DNA of 64,000 nucleotides from Salsuginibacillus kocurii DSM 18087 (GCF_000377705.1 NZ_KB898628.1:124001-188000), one strand, 5' to 3'. Positions 19,255 to 28,856 are shown, numbered from the stretch's first letter. The notes: a model not told the origin generated them from the letters alone. Program-made: numbers and translations.

Positions 19255-20439
19255 ATGAAGCAAATCTTTTGGTTGTTGTCGTTTATTGCACTATGGATGT
19301 TCGTTCAAGACGAGGGGTATGCAAATGAGACACCAGAAGAAGTGCATGAACCCGAGCAGCTTTATGAAGAACAGTTTAACAGTTTGAATACCAATGAAAT
19401 TGAAGAAGTGTGGACTGACATACGGCAGTCTTATGGGCCTTTCCTTCCTGAAAGTTATAAACGTTCATTCAGTGAATGGCTAGAAGATGAAGATGGTTCA
19501 GGCCTTAATCACTGGCTGCAAGGAGCTGTTCAGTTTTTTTTGCACGAATGGACGGCCAGTTTGAAGCTATTAGGAACTTTTATTCTGCTAGCTGTCTTTA
19601 GCACAATGCTTCAAGCCTTACAAAATACCTTTGAACGGCCAGCTATTAGTCGTGTTGCTTACAGCGTGACTTATATTGTTTTGTTTTTACTTGCCATCAA
19701 CAGTTTTTATATTGCAATGGAATATACCCAGGAAGCTGTTAGTAATATGGTCCACTTTATGATGGCTCTACTGCCGTTATTATTAGCATTGCTTGCTTCA
19801 ACTGGGGCGGTAGCATCGGCTGCTTTGTTTCATCCACTGATTGTATTTTTAGTAAACACGAGCGGTTTACTGATCCAAAATGTGGTTCTTCCGCTTCTTT
19901 TTCTCTCTGCCATATTGAGTGTGATTAGTTTTATGAATGATAGATTTCAGTTAACAAAGCTCGCAGGGCTTATGCGTAACGTAGCGCTAGGGTTTTTAGG
20001 GTTATTTCTTTCTGTGTTTCTCGGTGTTATTTCGGTGCAGGGAGCTACTGCTGCAGCTACAGATGGCATCGCAGTACGGACCGCAAAATATGTGGCCGGA
20101 AACTTTGTACCTGTGGTTGGAAGGATGTTTACAGACGCAACTGATACTGTACTGGGGGCCTCTGTACTCGTTAAAAATACAATTGGGATGGCTGGTTTAG
20201 TTCTCCTCTTTGTTATTTGTGCTTTTCCTGCCATTAAGCTACTGGTGCTATCGCTAATATTTTATGTATCTGCTGCAGTTTTACAGCCGTTAGGAGCAGG
20301 TCCTATGCTTGAAAGTCTCAGCTTGTTAGGCCGTACCGTATTGTACATGTTTGCAGCACTAAGTGTCGTTTGTCTTATGTTCTTTTTGTCACTCACGATG
20401 ATTATCGCATCAGGTAATGTCGCATTAATGATGAGGTGA
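19255..20439 (+). CDS. spoIIIAE: Stage III sporulation protein SpoIIIAE
   Basis: 394 residues: a signal peptide (about 1-23, ending near GYA), an acidic extracellular N-terminal domain, then six to eight membrane helices. It is the largest membrane subunit of the SpoIIIA complex and has been likened to ABC or secretion-system permeases. RBS GGGAGGAAAA. Confidence 0.95.
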   Translation: MKQIFWLLSFIALWMFVQDEGYANETPEEVHEPEQLYEEQFNSLNTNEIEEVWTDIRQSYGPFLPESYKRSFSEWLEDEDGSGLNHWLQGAVQFFLHEWTASLKLLGTFILLAVFSTMLQALQNTFERPAISRVAYSVTYIVLFLLAINSFYIAMEYTQEAVSNMVHFMMALLPLLLALLASTGAVASAALFHPLIVFLVNTSGLLIQNVVLPLLFLSAILSVISFMNDRFQLTKLAGLMRNVALGFLGLFLSVFLGVISVQGATAAATDGIAVRTAKYVAGNFVPVVGRMFTDATDTVLGASVLVKNTIGMAGLVLLFVICAFPAIKLLVLSLIFYVSAAVLQPLGAGPMLESLSLLGRTVLYMFAALSVVCLMFFLSLTMIIASGNVALMMR

Positions 20440-20452
20440 AATTAATAATCGA

Positions 20453-21049
20453 ATGGCTTATTTAACGGCATGGATTACGTCTTTGATTGTTTTTATTATG
20501 CTCATTACCTTGATTGATTTATTAATGCCTCAATCCAATTTGAAACGGTATGCAGAGTTGTCTATTTCTTTAATTTTAATGTTGCTACTCCTTCAGCCTA
20601 TTTTTGATCTGACGCAAACAGATGTATCTGTCGACCATTGGATGCGGGTGATGGAAGGTTCTTTAGAAGACAGAAATATGGAAGAAATGATCGAAGATAA
20701 GAAAACAGATATACAAGCTCATCATGATGCATATATTTCTGAGCAGATGACCCGTGAATTACTTCTCGACGTAGAAGAGCCTCTTGAGTCAACATTTGGG
20801 TTAACAATCCATCAAATTGATGTGGATGAATTTGAAGAGAAAGGAGAACTAACAGTATGGCTGCGTTCAAACTCCGAAGAAACATCTCATACAGAGAGCA
20901 TTGAACCTGTGGATGTTCAAGTAGCTAATCGTGATGGTATTGCATTTGAAGAAGTGTCAGATCATGAAAGTGAGGTTCGAAAGATGATAGCTGGCGCTTG
21001 GGGGATGGAAGAAGAAGCACTTCATTTGGTATGGGAAGGAGGCGATTGA
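20453..21049 (+). CDS. spoIIIAF: Stage III sporulation protein SpoIIIAF
   Basis: 198 residues with two N-terminal membrane helices (about 6-26 and 34-50) and a soluble domain related to the ring-building motif of secretion systems. The site GAGGTGA lies somewhat far (about 14 bases) from the ATG. It ends two bases before spoIIIAG. Confidence 0.92.
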   Translation: MAYLTAWITSLIVFIMLITLIDLLMPQSNLKRYAELSISLILMLLLLQPIFDLTQTDVSVDHWMRVMEGSLEDRNMEEMIEDKKTDIQAHHDAYISEQMTRELLLDVEEPLESTFGLTIHQIDVDEFEEKGELTVWLRSNSEETSHTESIEPVDVQVANRDGIAFEEVSDHESEVRKMIAGAWGMEEEALHLVWEGGD

Positions 21050-21050
21050 T

Positions 21051-21704
21051 ATGGCAGGTCCGCCAGGTGAGGATCGTTTTTTTCATCGATTGTCAACTTG
21101 GTTTAAAGAACGCATAGGTCATCGAAATGCCAGGTTTTATTATGCAGGAGCGATATTGATTGTAGGGGTTATATTAATGTTGATCTCGACAAGCAATGAA
21201 CCTCCTCCAGAACAAGAAAATTCTCTGCCTCCTCCAGAGCCCGATAATGAAGAGACATCTCCAGTGCTTGCGGAAGAGTCTAAGCAAGAATCTAAGGATT
21301 ATGAAGAAATATACGAACAAGCTTTGCGAACCCACTTAAATCAAATTTCAGGCGTTTCTGATGTAGATGTGTTTGTAACAGTCGCCTCAAGTGAAGAGCG
21401 AGTGTTCGAAAAGGATCGCAACGCAAGACATCAACATACGGAAGAAACAGACCATGAAGGCGGTTCTAGAGAGTTGGAGGAAGGAACTGCAGAAGAACAA
21501 ATTGTGATGAAGCGAAGTGGTGAGGAGGAACGTCCCATTTTAGTACGAACTGATAGACCACAGGTAACAGGCGTATTAGTCACAGCCAATGGAGTAGAAC
21601 AGTTAAAAAAGAAAGAATGGGTAATGGAAGCTGTTACTCGTGTTCTTGATGTACCTGCTCATCGTGTATCAGTATTGCCTAAATCTGAAGGAGGGGAAGA
21701 TTAA
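21051..21704 (+). CDS. spoIIIAG: Stage III sporulation protein SpoIIIAG
   Basis: 217 residues: cytoplasmic N-terminus, one membrane helix (about 30-46), an acidic Pro/Glu-rich linker and a ring-building-motif domain (TRVLDVPAHRVSVLP at the end). In the family it forms a large ring in the intermembrane space. RBS GGAGGCGATTGAT. The stop overlaps the spoIIIAH start by one base. Confidence 0.93.
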   Translation: MAGPPGEDRFFHRLSTWFKERIGHRNARFYYAGAILIVGVILMLISTSNEPPPEQENSLPPPEPDNEETSPVLAEESKQESKDYEEIYEQALRTHLNQISGVSDVDVFVTVASSEERVFEKDRNARHQHTEETDHEGGSRELEEGTAEEQIVMKRSGEEERPILVRTDRPQVTGVLVTANGVEQLKKKEWVMEAVTRVLDVPAHRVSVLPKSEGGED

Positions 21705-22375
21705 TGGTTATTCGAAAACAGACGATTTGGTTAATGACAATGATCAGTTTACTAGTGGTACTAGGGGTGTATTATATGACGGCCCCTCAAGCTGAACAAA
21801 CGAGCGATGAAGAGAGCGAACCAGAAGAGCAAGCGTGGGAAGAGTGGTTAGAAGAACACCCTGAAGCAGCGGTCTCTATTGATGAAATTGAAGATGAAGA
21901 GCTGATCATTGAAGAGGACGAGTTGCCAGGTGATGAAGAAACAGAAGATCCATTATTGCCAGAAGAAGAAATTGAGGAGCCATTTGATCCTGAAGAAGAG
22001 GTTCAAGAAGAAAGCGAAGAAGTCTCTCAAGATGAATGGTTTACAGCTATGCGCTTAGAGCGAGAAGAGATGCGAAGCAGGGAGCAAGAACGGTTACGCG
22101 AAACCATTGCTTCTTCAGATGAGTCCGTGCAAACAAAAAATGAAGCGCATGAAGGTAAGGAAGAGTTGCAGCAAGTGCGGGAAAAAGAAGATCAATTAGA
22201 AATGTTAATTCAATCGAAAGGCTATTCAGACGCATTAGTTCTTTCTGAAAATGATCAAGTTCGAATTTTAGTAGAAGCTGCAGACCTTGATTCAGAAGAA
22301 GCAGCAGAATTACACCAGCTTGCCTTTGAAGAGCTTGGCGGAAAAGAAGTAGCTGTTGGGTATCATCAGCCATAA
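21704..22375 (+). CDS. spoIIIAH: Stage III sporulation protein SpoIIIAH with long acidic linker
   Basis: 223 residues: one membrane helix (about 8-26), then about 85 residues dominated by Glu and Asp, then the C-terminal ring-building domain (LVLSENDQVRILVEAADLD) that binds forespore SpoIIQ. The acidic linker (about residues 32-115) is much longer and more acidic than I recall for B. subtilis, which fits a halophile. It closes the spoIIIA operon; a terminator follows. Confidence 0.92.
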   Translation: MVIRKQTIWLMTMISLLVVLGVYYMTAPQAEQTSDEESEPEEQAWEEWLEEHPEAAVSIDEIEDEELIIEEDELPGDEETEDPLLPEEEIEEPFDPEEEVQEESEEVSQDEWFTAMRLEREEMRSREQERLRETIASSDESVQTKNEAHEGKEELQQVREKEDQLEMLIQSKGYSDALVLSENDQVRILVEAADLDSEEAAELHQLAFEELGGKEVAVGYHQP

Positions 22376-22417
22376 TCTGCACTGGCCATAGTAAAACAGA
22401 ATCACCTTATACGGCTA

Positions 22418-22452
22418 GCCCCCGGTCTATCTTTACAGATCGGGGTTTTTAC
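22418..22452 (+). terminator. Terminator of the spoIIIA operon
   Basis: CCCCGGTCT and AGATCGGGG form a stem with a seven-base loop followed by TTTTT. Confidence 0.85.
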
Positions 22453-22665
22453 TTGTTGTGTGACATGCGCGCAGGCGCGAGGCAAGAAAGAGGGGGAGAC
22501 TTAGAAGGATAAAGTTTTTTTGCTTATGGTTTTTCTTTTGTTTTTTCTCTGCTGAATGGGGAGTAGTTTAGAGCAAGTGAAACATGATACAATAGCAAAG
22601 GAATCTATCTTTGCTCCATTTGCACATACTACTGAATGGACATAGTGATGAAGGAGAGAACATGC

Positions 22666-23025
22666 ATGGAATGGAATGATTTAACCGAGGGAGCTAAAGC
22701 GGTTCTCGAACAAACTCGAAATTTAAAAAACGATAACATTCAAATTGTTGAATTTGAAGTTGGTTTTGAAGAAGAGGTAACTGAGGATGAGGAAAAGTTT
22801 GCTGTCTCCATTCAAGAAGAGGATTATCAGAGCTTAAAAAAATACGTGAACGAAAATGAATACGGGGAAAAGTATCATATGGCGCGTAACAAAAATATCG
22901 TTAAAATTATTTTGTTAGAAGACGGCAAAGTTCCAGATAATTTATCTGAGTATCCAGTGTTCCGCCAATATAAAAATGATTCGAAACCGACTGAAGCAGG
23001 AACGAGCCAGGAAGCTAACGAATAA
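22666..23025 (+). CDS. Small acidic protein of unknown function in the accBC position
   Basis: 119 residues, rich in Glu, Lys and Asn, with no membrane segment and no motif I recognise. IQIVEFEVGFEEE and KNIVKIILLED read as beta-strand segments. The ATG at 22666 has AAGGAGAG eight bases upstream, so translation looks efficient. In related genomes the biotin carboxyl carrier and carboxylase genes accB-accC lie between spoIIIAH and yqhY; here only this gene does, and it carries no biotinylation motif (EAMK-like). It may be co-transcribed with yqhY, 46 bases downstream. Confidence 0.7.
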   Translation: MEWNDLTEGAKAVLEQTRNLKNDNIQIVEFEVGFEEEVTEDEEKFAVSIQEEDYQSLKKYVNENEYGEKYHMARNKNIVKIILLEDGKVPDNLSEYPVFRQYKNDSKPTEAGTSQEANE

Positions 23026-23071
23026 TTTATACAGATTGTAGGTGTGATTACTTAAAACGGAGGTGGAAGAT

Positions 23072-23473
23072 TTGAACGAACAGCATGTATTTGACATTGA
23101 AGAACAAAATAATGAATTAGGTCGTGTGGAGATCTCTCCGGAAGTAATAGAAGTGATTGCTGGAATGGCCGCCTCAGAAGTAGAAGGGGTGGCAGCGCTT
23201 CGTGGGAATTTTGCAAGCGGTGTAGCGGAAAGGCTTGGTAAAAAAAATCACGGCAAAGGCATCAAGGTTGAACTTGGGGAAGATGGAGTTTTAATTCATA
23301 TTTCAGTACTTTTGTATTACGGAGTGTCAGTGCCTCAAGTAGCTAAAAACATTCAACAAAATGTTGAACAAACTTTACAAACCATGACTTCTGTGCAGTT
23401 GGACAGCATTAATGTTCATATTGTAGGTATTCAGTTTGAAGCTGACGAAGAGGTGAAGGAAGAAAGAGATTAA
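23072..23473 (+). CDS. yqhY: Asp23-family envelope stress protein YqhY
   Basis: 133 residues of the Asp23/Gls24 (DUF322) family: GRVEISPEVIEVIAGMAASE, GVAALRGNF, ERLGKKNHGKGIKVEL and VSVPQVAKNIQQNV. TTG start nine bases after GGAGG; a GTG three codons earlier lies inside that site. In B. subtilis YqhY is linked with acetyl-CoA carboxylase control and lies just after accBC, which makes the missing accBC here notable. Cytosolic. Confidence 0.9.
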   Translation: MNEQHVFDIEEQNNELGRVEISPEVIEVIAGMAASEVEGVAALRGNFASGVAERLGKKNHGKGIKVELGEDGVLIHISVLLYYGVSVPQVAKNIQQNVEQTLQTMTSVQLDSINVHIVGIQFEADEEVKEERD

Positions 23474-23478
23474 GAGAT

Positions 23479-23515
23479 GAATGCTTGAGAGAGCCTCTCT
23501 CAAGCATTCTTTAAT
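23479..23515 (+). terminator. Intrinsic terminator after yqhY
   Basis: GAATGCTTGAGAGAG pairs almost perfectly with CTCTCTCAAGCATTC, followed by TTTAAT. Confidence 0.75.
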
Positions 23516-23703
23516 GAGCCTTCATACATGAAATGCTCCGAAAGAATAGGTAGGAGAAGGCTGTTGCAATACTAATAGCGGGAGAATTGGCCTGTATTTG
23601 TTGAAGGGTTGGCCTAAGCACAATGAGGGATCAACTGCAAGGAGAAGCAAAGGGACTGAAACATAATCTGCCCAGAATCATTTGCATAAAAGGAGAAGAA
23701 GAG

Positions 23704-24141
23704 ATGAACCGAAGATTAGCCAGGCTTCGAGCAATTCAAGCCTTATTTCAAGTGGACTTGATTGAGACGGATCCAAATATGGCAATTAAAAATGTATTAG
23801 AAGATGATGAAGAACAAGACGATTTTTTAGTGGAACTCGTCCATGGAGTAATTGAAAACCTTGCCGTAATTGACGAACGTCTTGAGAAGCATATGGACCA
23901 CTGGACATTGGACCGTCTAGGCAATGTGGACCGAGCTGTTCTTCGAAACGCTGTCTATGAAATGCTTTACCGAGAGGATATCCCCCTTCATGTCAGTGTG
24001 AACGAAGCAATCGAAGCGGCAAAAGCTTTTGGAGGGCAGGAATCTGCTCGCTTTGCCAATGGTATTTTATCTGCTATTTTAAACGAGTGTAAAGTGGAAG
24101 TGGAGGGCGCTACAGATGACGAAAATCATGAACGGTCGTGA
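23704..24141 (+). CDS. nusB: Transcription antitermination factor NusB
   Basis: 145 residues, all-helical RNA-binding protein that with NusE(S10) binds boxA in rRNA leaders. RRLARLRAIQALFQVDL, LVHGVIENL, RLGNVDRAVLRNAVYEMLY and VSVNEAIEAAKAFGG are signatures. Start 23704 follows AAAGGAGAAGAAGAG; an in-frame start 27 codons earlier has no homology. Its last 26 bases overlap folD. Confidence 0.95.
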   Translation: MNRRLARLRAIQALFQVDLIETDPNMAIKNVLEDDEEQDDFLVELVHGVIENLAVIDERLEKHMDHWTLDRLGNVDRAVLRNAVYEMLYREDIPLHVSVNEAIEAAKAFGGQESARFANGILSAILNECKVEVEGATDDENHERS

Positions 24142-24976
24142 ATTGGCAAATGAGATGCGTGAAACCCTTGCTGTACAGGTATCAACGTTAAAAGAGGAAA
24201 AAGGGATTACACCGGGTCTGGCTGTGATTATTGTGGGAGATGATCCTGCCTCGCACAGCTATGTACGCGGAAAACAGAAAGCTTGTGAAAAAATCGGCAT
24301 GCATTCTGTGCTTCATCCCCTATCTGAAGATGCCAGTGAAGATGAGCTTTTAGAAGCGGTTAACCAATATAATCATGATGATCAAATTCATGGGATTTTA
24401 GTTCAATTGCCACTCCCGCATCATATGTCCGAAATGAAAGTGATTGAACAAATCAAACCAGAAAAAGACGTTGATGGATTTCATCCGATCAGCACCGGGC
24501 GTTTGATGACGGGACAGCAAACATTTCTTCCGTGCACTCCAAATGGAATTATGCAGATGCTTGATGCTTACGAGGTCCCAATACAAGGGAAACATGCTGT
24601 AATTATTGGTCGAAGCAACATTGTCGGAAAACCAATTGCGCAATTGCTGCTAAGCCGCGATGCGACGGTGACCATTTGCCACTCAAAAACAAAAAACATG
24701 AAAGAAGTAACGAAACAGGCTGATATTGTGATTGCGGCAGTCGGCCGGCCAGAAATGGTTGACGAGACATACATAAAAGAGGGTGCCTGCGTGATTGATG
24801 TGGGTATCAATAGAGTGGAAGATGGCTCGCTAGTTGGTGATGTTGCGTATAATAAAGTTGAAGAGAAGGCTGGCTGGATTACTCCAGTTCCTCGCGGGGT
24901 AGGGCCGATGACAATTACAATGCTTCTATACAATACAGTCCAATCACTGGAATGGACTTTACAGGAGCAAAAATAG
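24116..24976 (+). CDS. folD: Bifunctional methylene-THF dehydrogenase / cyclohydrolase
   Basis: FolD interconverts 5,10-methylene-THF, methenyl-THF and 10-formyl-THF, feeding purines and formyl-Met, and uses the methylene-THF made by the glycine cleavage system. 286 residues. SYVRGKQKACEKIG carries the catalytic Tyr/Lys pair, VGRSNIVGKPIAQLLL binds the dinucleotide, and TPVPRGVGPMT is the C-terminal signature. RBS GGAGGGCG. Confidence 0.96.
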   Translation: MTKIMNGRELANEMRETLAVQVSTLKEEKGITPGLAVIIVGDDPASHSYVRGKQKACEKIGMHSVLHPLSEDASEDELLEAVNQYNHDDQIHGILVQLPLPHHMSEMKVIEQIKPEKDVDGFHPISTGRLMTGQQTFLPCTPNGIMQMLDAYEVPIQGKHAVIIGRSNIVGKPIAQLLLSRDATVTICHSKTKNMKEVTKQADIVIAAVGRPEMVDETYIKEGACVIDVGINRVEDGSLVGDVAYNKVEEKAGWITPVPRGVGPMTITMLLYNTVQSLEWTLQEQK

Positions 24977-24977
24977 C

Positions 24978-26375
24978 ATGGAAGGTGTACACGACCGCTA
25001 TCTTTCCGTAAGCCAAGCAACAAGGAAAATCAAATCTACCTTAGAAGCAGTCCCTGAGTTTCGAGAGATTTATATTCGTGGAGAGATTTCCAACTTTAAG
25101 CACCATAGTCGCGGGCACATGTATTTTTCTCTTAAAGATCAGCATTCAAAAATTTCTGCAGTTATGTTTGCCGGAAACAATCGGCATCTGAAATTCCGCC
25201 CTGAGTCGGGCATGAATGTATTGATCAAAGGAAGAGTTTCCGTCTATGAACCATATGGGCAGTACCAGTTATATGCAGAAATGATGGAACCTGACGGAAT
25301 TGGTCAGCTATACTTAGCATACGAGCAGTTAAAAAAGAAATTGGAAGAAGAAGGGTTATTCTCGCCAGAGCATAAACAGCCTCTTCCACCTTATCCGACG
25401 CGTATTGCTGTGGTGACTTCAAAAACCGGAGCTGTAATTCGTGACATTTATACGACCATCAAGCGGCGTTATCCGTTGGCTGGTATTACACTGTTTCCGG
25501 TAGCTGTTCAAGGTGATCAATCTGTGCCCTCTATTTTGCACGCGCTCGAACGAATCAATGCGATGCAAGGATTTGATGTAGCTATTGTCGGCCGCGGCGG
25601 CGGTTCGATTGAAGAATTATGGAGCTTCAATGATGAAGCAGTAGCCCGGGCTGTGGCAGCGAGTCACATTCCCATCATTTCTGCAGTCGGCCACGAGACG
25701 GATGTAACGATTACCGACTTTGTAGCTGATGTTCGTGCTGCTACTCCGACTGCTGCTGCTGAAGTAGCTGTTCCAGACATTATAGAATTGAAGAACAAAG
25801 TCGGTGAATATCAGCGCCGGCTCAGCCAGCAGCTCTTTCACAGCAAGGAACAGAAAAAAGCAAAACTTCAACACTTACAAAGGTCGTATGCCTTTAAATA
25901 TCCAGCCCATTTACTGCAACAAAAGGAACAAGAGCTCGATCGTTTTATTGATTCATTAAACCGGGGAATTTCCACAGAACTTCAACAGGCTAAAACAGAA
26001 TATAAACAACTGACCGAGCGCTTACATCGGGTGCGTCCGACTGAAAAGGTTCAGGAAGGACGCCTTAAAGTTGAACGAGAAAAAGAAAGACTTCAAAAAG
26101 AAATGCAGCATGCTTTCGAACGTTCAGCAGCGCGCTTGACAACTAATATTCAACAGCTTGAAATTCTTAACCCTCTCCACGTATTGAAACGAGGATTTAG
26201 CGTGGGCCTAAAACAAAATGGACGGGCTGTACGCAGTGTTAATGAAGTAACAACGGGTGAGGAAGTACAGTTATTAGTCGCTGATGGACAGATAAAAACA
26301 TCTATTCAAGCAGTTGAAGAAACTAATCCTTTTGCCCACGTGCAGTCCACAAAGGAGGAAATAGATGATGAGTGA
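24978..26375 (+). CDS. xseA: Exodeoxyribonuclease VII large subunit
   Basis: 465 residues: N-terminal OB fold ([20 protein letters not shown]), catalytic domain ([50 protein letters not shown]) and a long helical C-terminus that binds several XseB subunits. It degrades single-stranded DNA from both ends to short oligonucleotides. It begins one base after folD; its stop overlaps xseB. Confidence 0.96.
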   Translation: MEGVHDRYLSVSQATRKIKSTLEAVPEFREIYIRGEISNFKHHSRGHMYFSLKDQHSKISAVMFAGNNRHLKFRPESGMNVLIKGRVSVYEPYGQYQLYAEMMEPDGIGQLYLAYEQLKKKLEEEGLFSPEHKQPLPPYPTRIAVVTSKTGAVIRDIYTTIKRRYPLAGITLFPVAVQGDQSVPSILHALERINAMQGFDVAIVGRGGGSIEELWSFNDEAVARAVAASHIPIISAVGHETDVTITDFVADVRAATPTAAAEVAVPDIIELKNKVGEYQRRLSQQLFHSKEQKKAKLQHLQRSYAFKYPAHLLQQKEQELDRFIDSLNRGISTELQQAKTEYKQLTERLHRVRPTEKVQEGRLKVEREKERLQKEMQHAFERSAARLTTNIQQLEILNPLHVLKRGFSVGLKQNGRAVRSVNEVTTGEEVQLLVADGQIKTSIQAVEETNPFAHVQSTKEEIDDE

Positions 26376-26613
26376 GCAGGAAAACCGAGAAGAAAAGTCA
26401 TTTGAAGAAGCGATGGAAGAATTGGAACAGCTCGTCAAGCAATTAGAAACAGGTGATGTTCCTCTCGAAAAAGCAATCACGCTTTATCAAAACGGGATGG
26501 AGCTTACCAAATTGTGCAATGATAAATTAGAACGAGTGGAAAAACAAATGGACCAAATTTTAAATGAAGATGGGGAAGTTGAACCGTTAACGATCGATAA
26601 TTCGGAGGTTTAA
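26365..26613 (+). CDS. xseB: Exodeoxyribonuclease VII small subunit
   Basis: 82 residues, helical: [20 protein letters not shown] and [14 protein letters not shown] are the family core. It coats the XseA C-terminal helices. Tandem ATGs follow AAAGGAGGAAATAG; either may be used. The acidic tail ([16 protein letters not shown]) is somewhat long. Confidence 0.93.
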   Translation: MMSEQENREEKSFEEAMEELEQLVKQLETGDVPLEKAITLYQNGMELTKLCNDKLERVEKQMDQILNEDGEVEPLTIDNSEV

Positions 26614-26616
26614 AAC

Positions 26617-27504
26617 GTGAAGGCTTATGAAACTGTAATTAATCGCTATAAAGCTGACATTGAAGCTGAGCTACATCAAATAGTAAATGATCAGGCTGTG
26701 CCAGAAGAGCTTCTAAACGCAATGCTCTACTCTTTAAAAGCTGGAGGAAAGCGGATTCGTCCGATTTTATTACTTGCAGTATGTGAAGGGTATGACCGTG
26801 TCTTTTCGTCAGCCTACCAGGTAGCTGCTGCGATTGAAATGATTCATACCTATTCGTTAATTCATGATGATCTGCCCGCCATGGATGACGATGATTTGCG
26901 GCGGGGACAGCCGACTAATCACAAAGTATATGGGGAAGCCCATGCAATTTTGGCCGGAGATGCTCTCCTTACTAAAAGCTTTGAGGTATTAGCAACTCTG
27001 CCTACAGAGGAAGTTTCGAGCGAGGTCAAACTAGAGCTTATCCGTCTTATGGCAAAAGCAGCAGGCGCAGCAGGAATGGTTGGCGGCCAGGCGGCTGACT
27101 TAGAAGCTGAAAACAAAGCAGTCCAATTAGACAAGCTCGAATACATTCATCATCATAAAACCGGGGATTTATTTGCTTACGCTGTTCAAGCTGGTGCGAT
27201 TCTTGCGGGAGCGAAAAAGAATGACCAACTAAAGTTGTATCGATTTGCCAAAGAGCTTGGTCTTGCCTTTCAGATCAAAGATGACATTTTAGATGTGGAA
27301 GGTGATGTGCAAGTCATCGGAAAACCAGTGGGAAGTGATGATGGTTTGAATAAAAGTACGTATCCGGGTCTGCTTACATTGGAAGGTGCAAAAGATAAGC
27401 TAGCCTTTCACAAACAAAACGCGATGAAAGAATTGGACGAGATCGACACTGAGTTGAAATCATTGCGTCACTTAGCTTTATATATTGCTGATCGGGACCG
27501 ATAG
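26617..27504 (+). CDS. ispA: Farnesyl diphosphate synthase
   Basis: It condenses dimethylallyl and isopentenyl diphosphate to farnesyl diphosphate for undecaprenol and menaquinone. 295 residues; first aspartate-rich motif in DDLPAMDDDDLRRG (about residue 86) and second in QIKDDILDVEGD. GTG start after CGGAGGTTTAAAAC, three bases after xseB. In the OLE-carrying lineages ispA is the gene directly upstream of the RNA, as here. Confidence 0.95.
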   Translation: MKAYETVINRYKADIEAELHQIVNDQAVPEELLNAMLYSLKAGGKRIRPILLLAVCEGYDRVFSSAYQVAAAIEMIHTYSLIHDDLPAMDDDDLRRGQPTNHKVYGEAHAILAGDALLTKSFEVLATLPTEEVSSEVKLELIRLMAKAAGAAGMVGGQAADLEAENKAVQLDKLEYIHHHKTGDLFAYAVQAGAILAGAKKNDQLKLYRFAKELGLAFQIKDDILDVEGDVQVIGKPVGSDDGLNKSTYPGLLTLEGAKDKLAFHKQNAMKELDEIDTELKSLRHLALYIADRDR

Positions 27505-27536
27505 CCAAAACTTGAAACAACTTCCTTTGTTTGTGG

Positions 27537-27566
27537 TTGGATAGAAGGATAGTTGCATGTTATAAT
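27537..27566 (+). promoter_or_regulatory. Promoter of the OLE RNA
   Basis: TTGGAT (27537-27542) and TATAAT (27561-27566) with an 18-base spacer and an extended -10 TG (27558). It would start RNA near 27573, a few bases before the outer OLE stem. Confidence 0.7.
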
Positions 27567-27580
27567 ATAGTTAAATCAAT

Positions 27581-28169
27581 GGGTGGTGCAGTATTCTAGT
27601 CGGCTTCCCATCTCGAAGGCGGGCCTAAAAATCCGCTGAAGGGCACATCGATGAAGTTCCTGGTTTCGGCTTGAAGCGCCCAGCTTTGGGTCGATTTTGG
27701 GAGTAAAGGTTGGGGGGCGATCCACAATGGCATGTGGGCGCGAACCCTCCAACCGTGGAGGCCCCGGTTTCCGTACTATCGCCGCGGACGATAGGCGGTC
27801 CGGGGTAAGACCTGCTTCGTGAGCATTCTGTGTTTGCAAGTAGCGTAGCCTGCCTTGAGTGGAGCAGTGGGAATGATGGTGTATACGTACGAATGAATCA
27901 TCGGCCAATGGCTCATTCGTTTCACATCTGAAACCTGGTCTGCAAAAGAGGCTAAGAGATGACCCGAAGCCGTTGAGGAAAACTCCTAGACTGTTCTACG
28001 ACATTTAAAGGGGATTACGGTGTGCGCTAAGTGGTAATCCAGTCCGATACTCGGCAACGGTATCGATTCAGTTTGAAAGGGAAACCGCCGTGGCGGCGAC
28101 GCCGTGGCAACTGAATGGGAAATCCTACTGGACCTTAAGCCACAAAGTTTACTCTTTAAATGACCACCC
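27581..28169 (+). ncRNA. ole: OLE RNA (ornate large extremophilic RNA)
   Basis: About 590 bases without a gene, GC-rich relative to its surroundings, lying between ispA and a membrane-protein gene upstream of dxs: exactly the known OLE locus. The two ends pair (GGGTGGT at 27581-27587 with ACCACCC at 28163-28169), forming the outer stem. Many internal stems are visible, for example GCCGTGGCGGCGACGCCGTGGC near 28088 and GCGGGCCTAAAAATCCGC near 27619. OLE forms a ribonucleoprotein at the membrane with OapA and is linked to energy, magnesium and cold/alcohol stress responses in Bacillus halodurans. I assign it from context, size, ends and recalled sequence pattern; a covariance search was not possible. 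Confidence 0.9.
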
Positions 28170-28222
28170 GTACATATGGACGTAGAAGTTATTACCAATG
28201 ATAAAGGTGTCAGTTAATAAAA

Positions 28223-28846
28223 ATGAAGAACTCGTGGACAAAATCAATTAATTGGAGTCTTGCTGTTGCCGTTATCACGCTTGTGCTAGCGGCTCTTTTT
28301 TCGATTGTATCAACCTTGATGCTTTCCGGCGTTAATTGGGCGCTTGGAATGCTGCTTGTGTTAATTATTGTGTTTATTGGTGTGTTTTTTGATACAATTG
28401 GCATTGCAGCTACATCTGCAAAAGAAGAACCGTTTCATGCAATGTCAGCAAAGAAACTGCCCGGGGCAAGACATGCCGTGTTAATTACGAGAAATGCTGA
28501 CCGTTTTGCGAGTTTTTGTAATGATGTAATCGGTGACATTGCGGGTATTGTAAGTGGTACAGCTTCTGCTTTTGTAGTTATTCAATTGACGCTAGCTGTA
28601 GGTTATGCTGACGGCAGTATTGTACAATCCGTGATCTCTGTCTTATTTACAAGTGTAATCGCAGCGCTTACAGTAGGAGGAAAGTCATTTGGAAAAACAC
28701 TTGCCATTTATTTTTCCACCCCTATCATCTATCAGGTCGGTAGAATTTTATACGTGTTAGAAGTAAAATTTAAAATAAAGATTTTTTCAAGTAATGGGAA
28801 GAAAAAAGGGAAACAAACTAATAAAAGTAAACCGAAGGGAAAGTGA
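28223..28846 (+). CDS. oapA: OLE-associated membrane protein OapA
   Basis: 207 residues with four membrane segments (about 12-32, 40-60, 100-125, 130-155) and a basic tail. [22 protein letters not shown] after the second helix and [20 protein letters not shown] are typical of this DUF21-like protein. OapA docks OLE RNA to the membrane. It lies directly downstream of the RNA and its end overlaps the region before dxs by few bases (dxs starts 11 bases after its stop). Likely co-transcribed with the RNA. Confidence 0.88.
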   Translation: MKNSWTKSINWSLAVAVITLVLAALFSIVSTLMLSGVNWALGMLLVLIIVFIGVFFDTIGIAATSAKEEPFHAMSAKKLPGARHAVLITRNADRFASFCNDVIGDIAGIVSGTASAFVVIQLTLAVGYADGSIVQSVISVLFTSVIAALTVGGKSFGKTLAIYFSTPIIYQVGRILYVLEVKFKIKIFSSNGKKKGKQTNKSKPKGK

Positions 28847-28856
28847 GGGTCACGGC

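Noticed and set aside
27576-28198. Reverse-strand frames inside the OLE RNA
   Set aside because: They are chance frames in a GC-rich structured RNA and have no ribosome-binding sites.
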